Assembly (NCBI GenBank): GCA_003694425.1
Contig: RFJX01000017.1
Coordinates: forward strand, 1-6,121
Source: Gammaproteobacteria bacterium
GTDB taxonomy: Bacteria; Pseudomonadota; Gammaproteobacteria; J113
Direction: 5' to 3'
Length of the DNA stretch: 6,121 nucleotides
Shown: positions 1 through 5,347 of the stretch, one piece after another
How the letters are laid out: every line of letters begins with the position of its first letter
Numbering within the stretch: the stretch's first letter is position 1
Notes under the pieces: model-generated
What the model saw: only the letters and a program-made list of their open reading frames with translations
Databases searched by the model: none
Told to the model about the DNA's origin: nothing
Position numbers and translations under genes: made by a program

Positions 1-460
1 GGCGGGCGCCCCGGCGGACAACGGCCTGCCGCTGGACATGGTGCTGCTCTACCGGGCGCGGGAGGCGGGGCTCTCCGTCGCCGGGCTCGAGACGCTGGAG
101 GAGCAGGCGGGGGTACTGGAGGGACTGAGCCTGGCGGACCAGCAGGAGCTGCTGCGCGACACCGTCTGTCACTACGACCGGATCCGGGCCGACCAGGAGG
201 CGCTCAAGCGGCTCTACTTGCAGCGCGACCTCGCCGGCCTGGCCCGCTATGCCGACCGCTACGTCAGCGACAGCGGCAGCTACGACCGCCTGGAGAAGAT
301 CCTCCTGACCGACCGCAACCGCCGCATGGCCGACCGGATGCAGGATTACCTGCGTCGGGGCGACGCCTTCATCGCCGTGGGCGCCATGCACCTGCCGGGC
401 AGGCGCGGACTGCTGCGCCTCCTGGAGCAGGCCGGCTACCGGGTCGAGCCGGTCTACTGA
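1..460 (+). CDS. TraB/GumN-family protein, C-terminal part (5' end outside window)
   Basis: The reading frame is open from base 2 (GCG GGC GCC) to the TGA at 458-460, so the start lies upstream and about 152 C-terminal residues are visible. The text is typical of TraB/GumN (YbaP/TIKI-like) proteins: an internal GLETLEEQ, a charged helical middle, then DRNRRMADRMQDYL followed by the conserved C-terminal segment with GAMH (a GxxH motif, codons 380-391), LPG and the closing LLEQAGYRVEPVY. In this family two GxxH motifs are thought to bind metal in a protease-like fold; only the second is inside the window. Bacterial members are usually exported or membrane-anchored, but the signal region cannot be seen here. 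The substrate is unknown. The family call is firm and any finer function is not. It is separated from the channel gene downstream by about 140 bases that contain a possible promoter, so it is probably a separate transcription unit. Confidence 0.85.
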   Translation, partial: AGAPADNGLPLDMVLLYRAREAGLSVAGLETLEEQAGVLEGLSLADQQELLRDTVCHYDRIRADQEALKRLYLQRDLAGLARYADRYVSDSGSYDRLEKILLTDRNRRMADRMQDYLRRGDAFIAVGAMHLPGRRGLLRLLEQAGYRVEPVY

Positions 461-490
461 TTCACCCGCAGCGGTACATTCCGCCATAAT
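461..490 (+). promoter_or_regulatory. Possible sigma70 promoter of the channel gene
   Basis: TTCACC at 461-466 (4/6 to TTGACA) and CATAAT at 485-490 (5/6 to TATAAT) are separated by 18 bases, immediately after the TraB/GumN stop. Transcription would start near 497, giving a leader of about 100 bases before the channel ATG. This is a sequence match only; in GC-rich DNA the CATAAT box stands out. Confidence 0.4.
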
Positions 491-520
491 GCCTCCCGTA
501 CCATGACCGGGGAAGGTCGT

Positions 521-541
521 GGCGTCCCGGCGCGGGGCGCC
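521..541 (+). other. GC-rich hairpin in the leader of the channel gene
   Basis: GGCGTCCC (521-528) and GGGGCGCC (534-541) pair over 8 positions (one G-T wobble) around a 5-base loop. There is no U-run after it, only a pyrimidine-rich CTCTCTGCC stretch. It could be a weak terminator for the upstream gene or an mRNA leader structure; its role is not established. Confidence 0.35.
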
Positions 542-599
542 TCTCTGCCTCTCCTCCCGGCCACGGGGTCCTGAAGCAACGAAAGGCAGGAGACTAGCA

Positions 600-1739
600 A
601 TGGACAATACGGAGACCGTACTGGAACAGCCGGAGCGCTGGATGGACATCGCCGCGCGCTACCTGTTCGGGGACTCCTGGATCGGCAAGGTGTTCCTGGT
701 CATCTTCTTCACCCTGCTGCTCGCCTTCATCGTCAAGCGGGTGATCCTCAAGCTCCTGCCGCGGCTGATGAAGACCCGCACCTACTGGGACAACGCCCTG
801 ATCGCGGCGCTGCAGCGGCCCCTGAACTGGCTGATCTGGATCCTCGGCCTCTCCTGGGCGGTGGAGATCGTCTGGGTACAGACCCACGATCCCCTGTTCA
901 CGGTCTACGGACCGATGCGGGACATCGGCGTCATCTGGTGTCTGGCCTGGTTCCTGATCCGCTTCATCCGCGAGGTCCAGGACCACATCGTCCGCAAGGG
1001 GATGATGGAGGAGGCGGCCTACGACCGCACCACCGTCGACGCCATCTCCAAGCTGCTGCGCGCCTCGGTGATCATCACCGCGGTCCTGGTGGCGCTGCAG
1101 AACCTGGGCTTCTCCATCTCCGGGGTGCTGGCCTTCGGCGGGATCGGCGGCATCGCCGTGGGCTTCGCCGCCAAGGACCTGCTGGCCAATTTCTTCGGCG
1201 GCCTGATGATCTACCTCGACCGGCCCTTCAACGTGGGTGACTGGATCCGCTCGCCGGACCGCGACATCGAGGGCACCGTGGAGGAGATCGGCTGGCGCCT
1301 GACCCGCATCCGCACCTTCGACAAGCGCCCGCTCTACCTGCCCAACGCCACCTTCGCCACCATTGCGGTGGAGAACCCCTCGCGGATGACCAACCGGCGC
1401 ATCTACGAGACCATCGGGGTGCGCTACGACGACGCCGGCAAGGTCCGCGCGATCATCGAGGATGTCCGGAAGATGCTGGAGAACCACCCGGAGATCGACA
1501 CCGGCCAGACCCTGATCGTCAACTTCAACGCCTTCGGCCCCTCCTCGCTCGATTTCTTCATCTACACCTTCACCAGGACCACCGAGTGGGTGAAGTACCA
1601 CCAGATCAAGCAGGAGATCCTGCTGAACGTGCTGGACATCATCGAGGGCCATGGCGCCGAGGTGGCCTTCCCCACCACCACCGTGCATCTCTATGACGAC
1701 ACCCCGCGCGAGGCGGCTTTGCCCGCGGGCGCCGGCTGA
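600..1739 (+). CDS. MscS-family small-conductance mechanosensitive channel
   Basis: This is a 379-residue inner-membrane protein that by family should open under membrane tension and release solutes during hypo-osmotic shock. Hydrophobic helices are seen near residues 27-50, 75-93 and 108-124, with another at 152-172. The pore-lining helix and start of the beta domain follow: FGGIGGIAVGFAAKDLLANFFGG (about 179-201), then LMIYLDRPFNVGDWI (202-216), the signature block of MscS proteins. The soluble beta and alpha/beta domains continue to the end, with LYLPNATF and VENPSRMTNRRI as recognisable family text. With more helices than E. coli MscS, it resembles the YnaI/YbdG type. The ATG at 600 is preferred because AGGAGA (588-593) sits 6 bases upstream. 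A GTG at 519 is in frame but would add 27 low-complexity, Arg-rich residues and has no comparable site. dapF begins 15 bases after its stop, so the two may be cotranscribed. Confidence 0.93.
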   Translation: MDNTETVLEQPERWMDIAARYLFGDSWIGKVFLVIFFTLLLAFIVKRVILKLLPRLMKTRTYWDNALIAALQRPLNWLIWILGLSWAVEIVWVQTHDPLFTVYGPMRDIGVIWCLAWFLIRFIREVQDHIVRKGMMEEAAYDRTTVDAISKLLRASVIITAVLVALQNLGFSISGVLAFGGIGGIAVGFAAKDLLANFFGGLMIYLDRPFNVGDWIRSPDRDIEGTVEEIGWRLTRIRTFDKRPLYLPNATFATIAVENPSRMTNRRIYETIGVRYDDAGKVRAIIEDVRKMLENHPEIDTGQTLIVNFNAFGPSSLDFFIYTFTRTTEWVKYHQIKQEILLNVLDIIEGHGAEVAFPTTTVHLYDDTPREAALPAGAG

Positions 1740-1754
1740 AGGTATCCTGCCCGG

Positions 1755-2579
1755 ATGCGACTGCGCTTCACCAAGATGCAGGGCCTGGGCAACGACTTCG
1801 TCCTGCTGGACGCCCGCGTACAGGCCATCGCGCTCTCTCCGGAGCAGGTGCGGCGCCTGGCCGATCGCCGCTTCGGCATCGGCTGCGACCAGGTCCTGCT
1901 GCTGGAACCGCCGACGCGGGAGGGGGCCGACGTGCGCTACCGCATCTTCAACGCCGACGGCGGCGAGGTGGAGCAGTGCGGCAACGGCGCCCGCTGCGTC
2001 GCGGTCTATCTGTGGCAACACGGCTATCCGGAGCGCCCGGTGATCACCGCCGAGACCACGCGCGGCCTCATCCGGCTGCATCCCGATCCGCTCGGCGCGC
2101 GCATCGACATGGGGGTCCCGTCAGTGGACCCGGCCTCGCTGCCCATGACGCTCGCCGGGGAGAATCCCTTCAGCCTGGAGATCGACGGCGAGACGGTCCG
2201 GTTCTATGCTGTCTCCATGGGCAACCCCCATGCCGTGATCCCGGTGGAGGACGTCGATGCCGCGCCGGTGGCGGAACTGGCGCCGAAGATCCAGGCCAGC
2301 CCCGCCTTCCCGCAGGGGGTCAACGTCGGCTTCCTGCAGGTCCTCTCGCCGGACCGCTTCCGCCTGCGGGTCTACGAGCGGGGCGCGGGTGAAACCCTGG
2401 CCTGCGGGTCGGGCGCCTGCGCGGCGATGGTGGCCGGGCGGCTGATGGGGGCGCTTGAGGAGAGCGCGACCGCGGAGCTCAGGGGGGGAGAGCTGCGGCT
2501 CAGCTGGAAGGGGGAGGGGGAACCGGTCTGGATGGCCGGCCCCGCCGAAACCGTATTCAAGGGGGAGATCGAACTGTGA
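1755..2579 (+). CDS. dapF: Diaminopimelate epimerase
   Basis: It converts LL-2,6-diaminopimelate to the meso form in the cytoplasm, giving the peptidoglycan cross-linking residue and the direct precursor of lysine. The protein has 274 residues, the normal size for DapF. The N-terminus MRLRFTKMQGLGNDFVLLD is the family start. The two catalytic cysteines of this cofactor-independent racemase are both present in their motifs: Cys75 in NADGGEVEQCGNGARC and Cys217 in GAGETLACGSGAC. SMGNPHAV (154-161) is another conserved block. The ATG at 1755 is fixed by this N-terminus; the ribosome site (GAAGG at 1738-1742) is weak and distant, suggesting coupling to the channel gene that ends 15 bases earlier. 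Its stop overlaps the next start in GTGA (2576-2579), indicating translational coupling with the DUF484 gene. lysA, often upstream of dapF, is not in the window. Confidence 0.97.
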   Translation: MRLRFTKMQGLGNDFVLLDARVQAIALSPEQVRRLADRRFGIGCDQVLLLEPPTREGADVRYRIFNADGGEVEQCGNGARCVAVYLWQHGYPERPVITAETTRGLIRLHPDPLGARIDMGVPSVDPASLPMTLAGENPFSLEIDGETVRFYAVSMGNPHAVIPVEDVDAAPVAELAPKIQASPAFPQGVNVGFLQVLSPDRFRLRVYERGAGETLACGSGACAAMVAGRLMGALEESATAELRGGELRLSWKGEGEPVWMAGPAETVFKGEIEL

Positions 2580-3295
2580 GCCAAGAGCGTGAAGCACCGG
2601 ACTATTCCCTTACCCTGGACGACGAGGCGGTCGCCTCCTATCTGCGAACCCACCCGGACTTCTTCCTCCGTCACGGCGAGCTGCTGACGGAGATCACCAT
2701 CCCGCACCGCAACGGCGGGGCCATCTCCCTGGTGGAGCACCAGGTCGCGGCCCTGCGCGACCAGAACACCCGCCTGCGGCGCCAGTTCCACGAGCTGGTC
2801 GAGGTGGCGAAGGAGAACGAGCGTCTGAGCCGCCGGCTGCACGAGCTGACCCTGCGGATCATGGCCGCCACCAGTGCCGGGGAGATCTTCCGCCGCATCC
2901 GCACCACCCTCGTCGAGGACTTCGGCGCAGACGCGGTCGAGGTGCGGATCTTCGCCGAGCCGGCCTTCCTCGAGGAGGAGGGCGGCGAGGAGTTCACCGG
3001 CGCCGGTGACCCGGTGGCGCAGATCTGCGCCCGGGTGATCGAACGCGGCGAGCCGCTCTGCGGACGCCTGCGCCGGGAGCAGCACGAGGCCCTGTTCGGC
3101 GAGAGGCACGAGGAGATCGCCTCGGCCGCCGTGATCCCGCTGACCAATTCGGGCTGGAGCGGCCTGCTCGCCATCGGCAGCAGCGACCCGGGCCGCTACC
3201 ATCCGGAGATGGGGGTCGACCTGCTCGCCCACCTGGGCGACGTCGCAAGCCTGGTCATCGATCCCTGGGTGGCGGCGCCGGACCGGCGGGACTGA
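2576..3295 (+). CDS. DUF484 family protein (YigA-like, GAF-like domain)
   Basis: A 239-residue cytoplasmic protein. The N-terminus has the DUF484 pattern: EAVASYLRTHPDFFLRHGELL (about 17-37), TIPH, then GGAISLVEHQVAALRDQN (47-64). A long heptad-type helix (about 52-95, rich in Leu, Glu and Arg) follows, then a globular part (about 99-230) compatible with a GAF-like fold, including SAAVIPL and GLLAIGS. The biochemical role of the family is not established. It is known mainly for its fixed place between dapF and xerC in gammaproteobacteria, as here. The start is GTG at 2576, overlapping the dapF stop and preceded by AAGGGGGAG (2559-2567) at 8 bases. xerC begins 5 bases after the stop, so all three genes are very likely one transcript. 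Confidence 0.9.
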   Translation: MSQEREAPDYSLTLDDEAVASYLRTHPDFFLRHGELLTEITIPHRNGGAISLVEHQVAALRDQNTRLRRQFHELVEVAKENERLSRRLHELTLRIMAATSAGEIFRRIRTTLVEDFGADAVEVRIFAEPAFLEEEGGEEFTGAGDPVAQICARVIERGEPLCGRLRREQHEALFGERHEEIASAAVIPLTNSGWSGLLAIGSSDPGRYHPEMGVDLLAHLGDVASLVIDPWVAAPDRRD

Positions 3296-3300
3296 ACCCC

Positions 3301-4200
3301 ATGGACACCCTGGAGCGCACCCTGCAGGACTACCTGCGCTCCAGCCCGCAGTTCTCCCCCCGGACCCTGGAGGCCTACCGGCGTGACCTGGAGGGCCTGA
3401 CCCGCTACTGCCGGGAGCAGGGCATCGAAGGCTGGGACCAGCTCGACACCGCCCTCGTCCGCCGCTATCTGGCGCAACGCCACCGTGAGGGTGCGAGCGG
3501 GCGCTCACTCCAGCGCTGCCTCTCGGCCATGCGCTCCCTCTTCCGCCACATGCTCCAGCGCCGGCAGGCGAAGGCCGACCCCACCGTCGGGGTCCGCCCC
3601 CCGCGCGGGCCCAGGCGCCTGCCGGAAGTCCTCGACGTGGACCAGACCGCGGCCCTGCTGGGCCCGCCGGGCGACGATCCGCTGGAGATCCGCGATCACG
3701 CCATGTTCGAACTGGCCTACTCCAGTGGCCTGCGGGTGAGCGAGCTGACCGGCCTGGACCTGGACGACCTGGACCTGCCCGGTGCCTCCCTGCGGGTGGT
3801 GGGCAAGGGCCGCAAGGAGCGCCAGCTCCCCGTCGGCAGCATGGCCCGCAAGGCCCTGGATGCCTGGCTCGAGGCGCGCCAGCACCTTGCCCGCCCCGAC
3901 GAGCGGGCCCTCTTCACCGGCCGCGGCGGTGGACGCCTGACCACCCGCTCGGTCCAGCAGCGGCTCGACCGCTGGGCCCGCCGCCGCGGCCTGGACGTCC
4001 CGGTCCATCCCCACATGCTCCGCCACTCCTTCGCCAGCCACCTGCTCGAATCCTCCGGCGACCTGCGCGCGGTGCAGGAACTGCTCGGCCACGCCAATAT
4101 CTCCACCACGCAGGTCTATACTCATCTTGATTTCCAGCATCTGGCGGGGGTGTACGACCGGGCACATCCGCGGGCGAGGAAGAAGAAGTCTGGCGACTGA
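3301..4200 (+). CDS. xerC: Site-specific tyrosine recombinase XerC
   Basis: XerC acts with XerD at the dif site to resolve chromosome dimers at cell division. The protein has 299 residues, the normal XerC length. The N-terminal SAM-like DNA-binding domain spans about 1-90 (SPRTLEAYRRDL; SLQRCLSAMRSLFRHM). The catalytic domain carries the full tyrosine-recombinase set: Arg145 (SGLRVSEL), Lys169 (GKGRKER), His238 and Arg241 (HPHMLRHSFASHLL), His264 (LLGHANI) and the nucleophile Tyr273 (TTQVYTHLD). The spacing between Lys169 and His238 is that of XerC/XerD, with no room for the extra segment of integron integrases, so this should not be taken as the integrase for the cassette downstream. The ATG at 3301 follows the DUF484 stop by 5 bases with only a weak upstream site, pointing to translational coupling. 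The last codons and stop lie within a perfect palindrome. Confidence 0.96.
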   Translation: MDTLERTLQDYLRSSPQFSPRTLEAYRRDLEGLTRYCREQGIEGWDQLDTALVRRYLAQRHREGASGRSLQRCLSAMRSLFRHMLQRRQAKADPTVGVRPPRGPRRLPEVLDVDQTAALLGPPGDDPLEIRDHAMFELAYSSGLRVSELTGLDLDDLDLPGASLRVVGKGRKERQLPVGSMARKALDAWLEARQHLARPDERALFTGRGGGRLTTRSVQQRLDRWARRRGLDVPVHPHMLRHSFASHLLESSGDLRAVQELLGHANISTTQVYTHLDFQHLAGVYDRAHPRARKKKSGD

Positions 4201-4214
4201 TGTCGCCAGACTTC
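4185..4214 (+). terminator. Perfect 13-bp hairpin across the xerC stop codon (possible terminator)
   Basis: GAAGTCTGGCGAC (4185-4197) and GTCGCCAGACTTC (4202-4214) are exact reverse complements around the loop TGAT, which contains the xerC stop TGA. The stem is long enough to end transcription or protect the 3' end of the dapF-DUF484-xerC mRNA, but no T-run follows, so it is not a classical intrinsic terminator. It may instead be a mobile palindromic repeat or the scar of the event that brought in the accessory DNA. Confidence 0.5.
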
Positions 4215-4247
4215 GGCTGTTGGCTGTCGGCCATCGGCTGTCGGTAG
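4213..4247 (+). repeat. Five degenerate 7-bp tandem units (TCGGCTG type)
   Basis: Reading from 4213 the units are TCGGCTG, TTGGCTG, TCGGCCA, TCGGCTG and TCGGTAG. Each keeps T-x-G-G in register, so this is a true heptamer repeat rather than chance composition. It begins inside the right arm of the xerC palindrome and lies in intergenic DNA. Such short heptad arrays vary in copy number by slippage; no function is implied. Confidence 0.7.
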
Positions 4248-4282
4248 TGCGGACGAAGTTGAGTCGAGCAGACGAGGGCAGG

Positions 4283-4435
4283 ATGGTTGCCACAGTAGCG
4301 TTTGCCGCCTGGATTATTGCAGTGTTTGTCGGACGTGTACGCTTGGGATTCAATGGGTTAAGGCGGGTGGGTCTGGGTTATATTGCGAAAGTGACGTATT
4401 ACAAGACGTCACTTCCTCGATCTAACTGTAGTTAG
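4283..4435 (+). CDS. Possible small membrane protein, 50 residues (doubtful)
   Basis: The frame opens at ATG 4283, with GAGGG at 4274-4278 just upstream, and closes at TAG 4433-4435. The product would start MVATVAFAAWIIAVFVGRVR, one hydrophobic helix (about 2-16) followed by a basic, Gly-rich tail (LGFNGLRRVGLGYIAKVTYY). The helix followed by positive charges gives it the look of a real small single-pass membrane protein, and composition is intermediate between the core genes and the cassette. Against it: it is short, I do not recognise it, and its last codons run through an inverted repeat and into the cassette boundary at 4431, which could mean its original 3' end was replaced. The frame can be extended upstream to an ATG at 4127 inside xerC, but that part is a shadow. 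An alternative view is that 4215-4430 is simply non-coding DNA. Confidence 0.3.
   Translation: MVATVAFAAWIIAVFVGRVRLGFNGLRRVGLGYIAKVTYYKTSLPRSNCS
4377..4426 (+). repeat. Imperfect 50-base hairpin with a perfect 9-bp core
   Basis: The core is AAGTGACGT (4389-4397) and ACGTCACTT (4406-4414) around the 8-base loop ATTACAAG. Outside the core, pairing continues with three mismatches to GTTA at 4377-4380 and TAAC at 4423-4426. It ends a few bases before the cassette boundary. The orientation GTTA...TAAC is opposite to an attC site. It might be an operator, a transcript structure or part of an integration site. Confidence 0.5.
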
Positions 4436-4439
4436 GGGC
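4422..4439 (+). other. Left boundary of the integron cassette (recombination core site)
   Basis: GTTAGGGGC (4431-4439) is the left core site. The expected cut is after G4431, so the cassette begins TTAGGGG. It fits GTTRRRY except for the last base, and it is the exact reverse complement of GCCCCTAAC at 5042-5050 at the far end of the same cassette. Immediately upstream, CTAAC (4422-4426) and GTTAG (4431-4435) form an inverted pair with a 4-base spacer. That resembles the simple inverted core arrangement of attI sites more than a full attC, although a collapsed attC is also possible. Confidence 0.65.
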
Positions 4440-5096
4440 AATAAAGGGAGGCATTGGTGCAGGCCACAGAAATAATTGACGCTATAAAAAAGGCTGTACT
4501 CGATGTAAAGGCGCAACAGCAAGAAGTTATATCTGTTGACGCTATGGCTAACTATCTCGATGCCTTAAAAAAGGATGTGAATGGTGCCGAGGAAGTCAAT
4601 CAGAAAAAATTTGAAGCAGATATTGCGGTATTTCGAGCCGAGCATGAAAGAAATCTTGCACACTATGAGGCACAACAACTCTATGCGCTAGAGATGTTTC
4701 GCTCAGTCATAGCATACGGTCAGGCAGCTTTGAAAAGTGCAATGTTAATAAATGGAGGAGCCGCAGCAGCGCTACTAGCCTTTATTGGAAATATATGGGT
4801 AAAAGGCATTGCCCCTGAAGCTGTGAGTTCCCTAACCAGCGCAATTGCGTATTTTGCGTTTGGTGTGCTCGTTGCGGCTCTCGGTACTGCGGGTAGCTAC
4901 TTCACGCAATATTGTTACAGCGAATCCTTTCAACGGACAGCAGTAGTGTTCCATACGCTTACGGTTGTTGTCGTGCTAGGGGCTTTCGTGCTCTTCGGCT
5001 TTGGAGCGTACGAATCATATCAAGCGTTTGTTGGGCATTTAGCCCCTAACAATGCGCCCCAACCGACGCAGTAAACTGCGCAGCTGGGCGTAAACG
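4432..5096 (+). mobile_element. Integron gene cassette (one ORF plus attC), no integrase in window
   Basis: A 665-bp unit runs between two G|TT core sites. It has the canonical cassette layout: start TTAGGGGC, ribosome site within 20 bases, one ORF filling the unit, and the stop codon lying in the attC loop. The two ends are complementary (GTTAGGGGC and GCCCCTAAC), which is what a circularised cassette requires. Base composition is clearly more AT-rich than in xerC. With no intI in the visible DNA it would be classed as a CALIN or solo-cassette locus unless an integrase lies outside the window. Confidence 0.8.
4457..5074 (+). CDS. Cassette-encoded three-helix membrane protein of unknown function
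   Basis: I cannot assign this 205-residue protein to a named family. The first half (about 1-93) is soluble, charged and strongly helical: DAIKKAVLDVKAQQQE, then KKFEADIAVFRAEHERNLAHYEAQQ, a probable coiled coil. It leads through EMFRSVIAYGQAALKSAMLINGG into three hydrophobic segments near residues 95-115 (INGGAAAALLAFIGNIW), 127-150 and 162-185. The tail is short and polar (APNNAPQPTQ). Helix 1 and the preceding YGQAALKS stretch look like the conserved core of a family. The start is GTG 4457, with GGGAGG (4446-4451) 5 bases upstream; a TTG at 4454 is in frame but only 2 bases from that site. The stop TAA (5072-5074) is inside the attC loop. Cassettes normally lack promoters and none is convincing here. 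Its location and shape would suit a membrane-acting stress, toxin-immunity or phage-defence role, but that is inference only. Confidence 0.88.
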   Translation: MQATEIIDAIKKAVLDVKAQQQEVISVDAMANYLDALKKDVNGAEEVNQKKFEADIAVFRAEHERNLAHYEAQQLYALEMFRSVIAYGQAALKSAMLINGGAAAALLAFIGNIWVKGIAPEAVSSLTSAIAYFAFGVLVAALGTAGSYFTQYCYSESFQRTAVVFHTLTVVVVLGAFVLFGFGAYESYQAFVGHLAPNNAPQPTQ

Positions 5097-5102
5097 TTAG
5101 GC
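5044..5102 (+). other. attC recombination site (59-base element)
   Basis: The site is exactly 59 bp from CCCTAAC (R'', 5044-5050) to GTTAGGC (R', 5096-5102, a perfect GTTRRRY). Inner arms CGCCC (5055-5059) and GGGCG (5086-5090) pair as L''/L', and the apex holds a further hairpin, CGCAG (5067-5071) TAAA CTGCG (5076-5080). Folded as single strand it makes the bulged hairpin that integron integrases recognise. R'' and R' mismatch at the outer base because the six bases after G5096 belong to the next cassette; against its own start (TTAGGGG) the match is perfect. Confidence 0.85.
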
Positions 5103-5120
5103 TCGCAAAGGAGAGGAAGA

Positions 5121-5282
5121 GTGTTTTGCACCAAATGCGGTACTGACAACTCAACCGACGCTCGCTATTGCTACAACTGCGGCACCGCGTTGCCACAAGA
5201 CACGCTGATGCCATCCGAATTACCGCACGTTACCGAAGATTCCAAAGTTACCGATTCGATCCACGAATCCGGTCAAACGTGA
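5121..5282 (+). CDS. Small zinc-ribbon protein, probably truncated, in a second cassette
   Basis: A 53-residue frame starts at GTG 5121, 7 bases after the strong ribosome site AAAGGAG (5107-5113), and 24 bases after the second cassette begins at T5097. The product begins MFCTKCGTDNSTDARYCYNC with Cys3, Cys6, Cys17 and Cys20, a CxxC-x10-CxxC zinc ribbon followed by GTALP, very typical of N-terminal zinc-ribbon domains. In most such proteins this domain is followed by a membrane or other domain. Here there are only about 30 polar residues ending ESGQT, and the stop falls one base before the first dispersed repeat (5284). No attC closes this cassette. I therefore think the 3' part was lost when mobile DNA inserted, though a genuine short protein is possible. 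It is absent from simple long-ORF lists because of its size. Confidence 0.65.
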   Translation: MFCTKCGTDNSTDARYCYNCGTALPQDTLMPSELPHVTEDSKVTDSIHESGQT

Positions 5283-5283
5283 T

Positions 5284-5309
5284 AATTGGGGACAGATTTA
5301 TTTATCAGG
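5284..5309 (+). repeat. Direct repeat copy 1 (AATTGGGGACAGATTTATTT type)
   Basis: AATTGGGGACAGATTTATTT at 5284-5303, then ATCAGG, matches the copy at 5534-5558 except for two substitutions (G/T at 5290, C/A at 5293) and one extra base (C5306). The GGGGACAGATTTATTT wording is, as far as I recall, a common dispersed intergenic repeat in proteobacterial genomes, often near REP-associated (Y1) transposases. That association is from memory and not visible here. Confidence 0.7.
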
Positions 5310-5347
5310 TTCGCGGTCATTATCCGTTGGCAGCGTAAGCTTCCCCG

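Noticed and set aside
519..599. Upstream GTG start for the MscS-family gene
   Set aside because: The added 27 residues are Arg-rich translation of the leader hairpin region, and ATG 600 has a properly spaced AGGAGA.
594..2081. Long minus-strand open frame (495 codons) opposite the channel and dapF
   Set aside because: It is the antisense shadow of GC-rich genes; the product is low-complexity Ala/Gly/Asp/His/Val text with no domains, while the + strand frames have clear family motifs.
3301..4200. XerC as the integrase responsible for the cassette
   Set aside because: Length and motif spacing are those of XerC, with no extra integron-integrase segment, and it sits in its conserved dapF-DUF484-xerC context.
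2372..4353. Overlapping minus-strand frames opposite dapF, DUF484 and xerC
   Set aside because: Same effect of high GC at codon position 3; no recognisable domains or convincing starts.
4377..4437. A full attC site just upstream of the cassette
   Set aside because: The hairpin ends are GTTA...TAAC, the reverse of RYYYAAC...GTTRRRY, and no suitable R'' lies 55-150 bases before GTTAGGG.
5020..5214. Minus-strand 64-codon ORF over the attC and zinc-ribbon start
   Set aside because: It runs opposite the attC and the zinc-ribbon gene and has no family resemblance.
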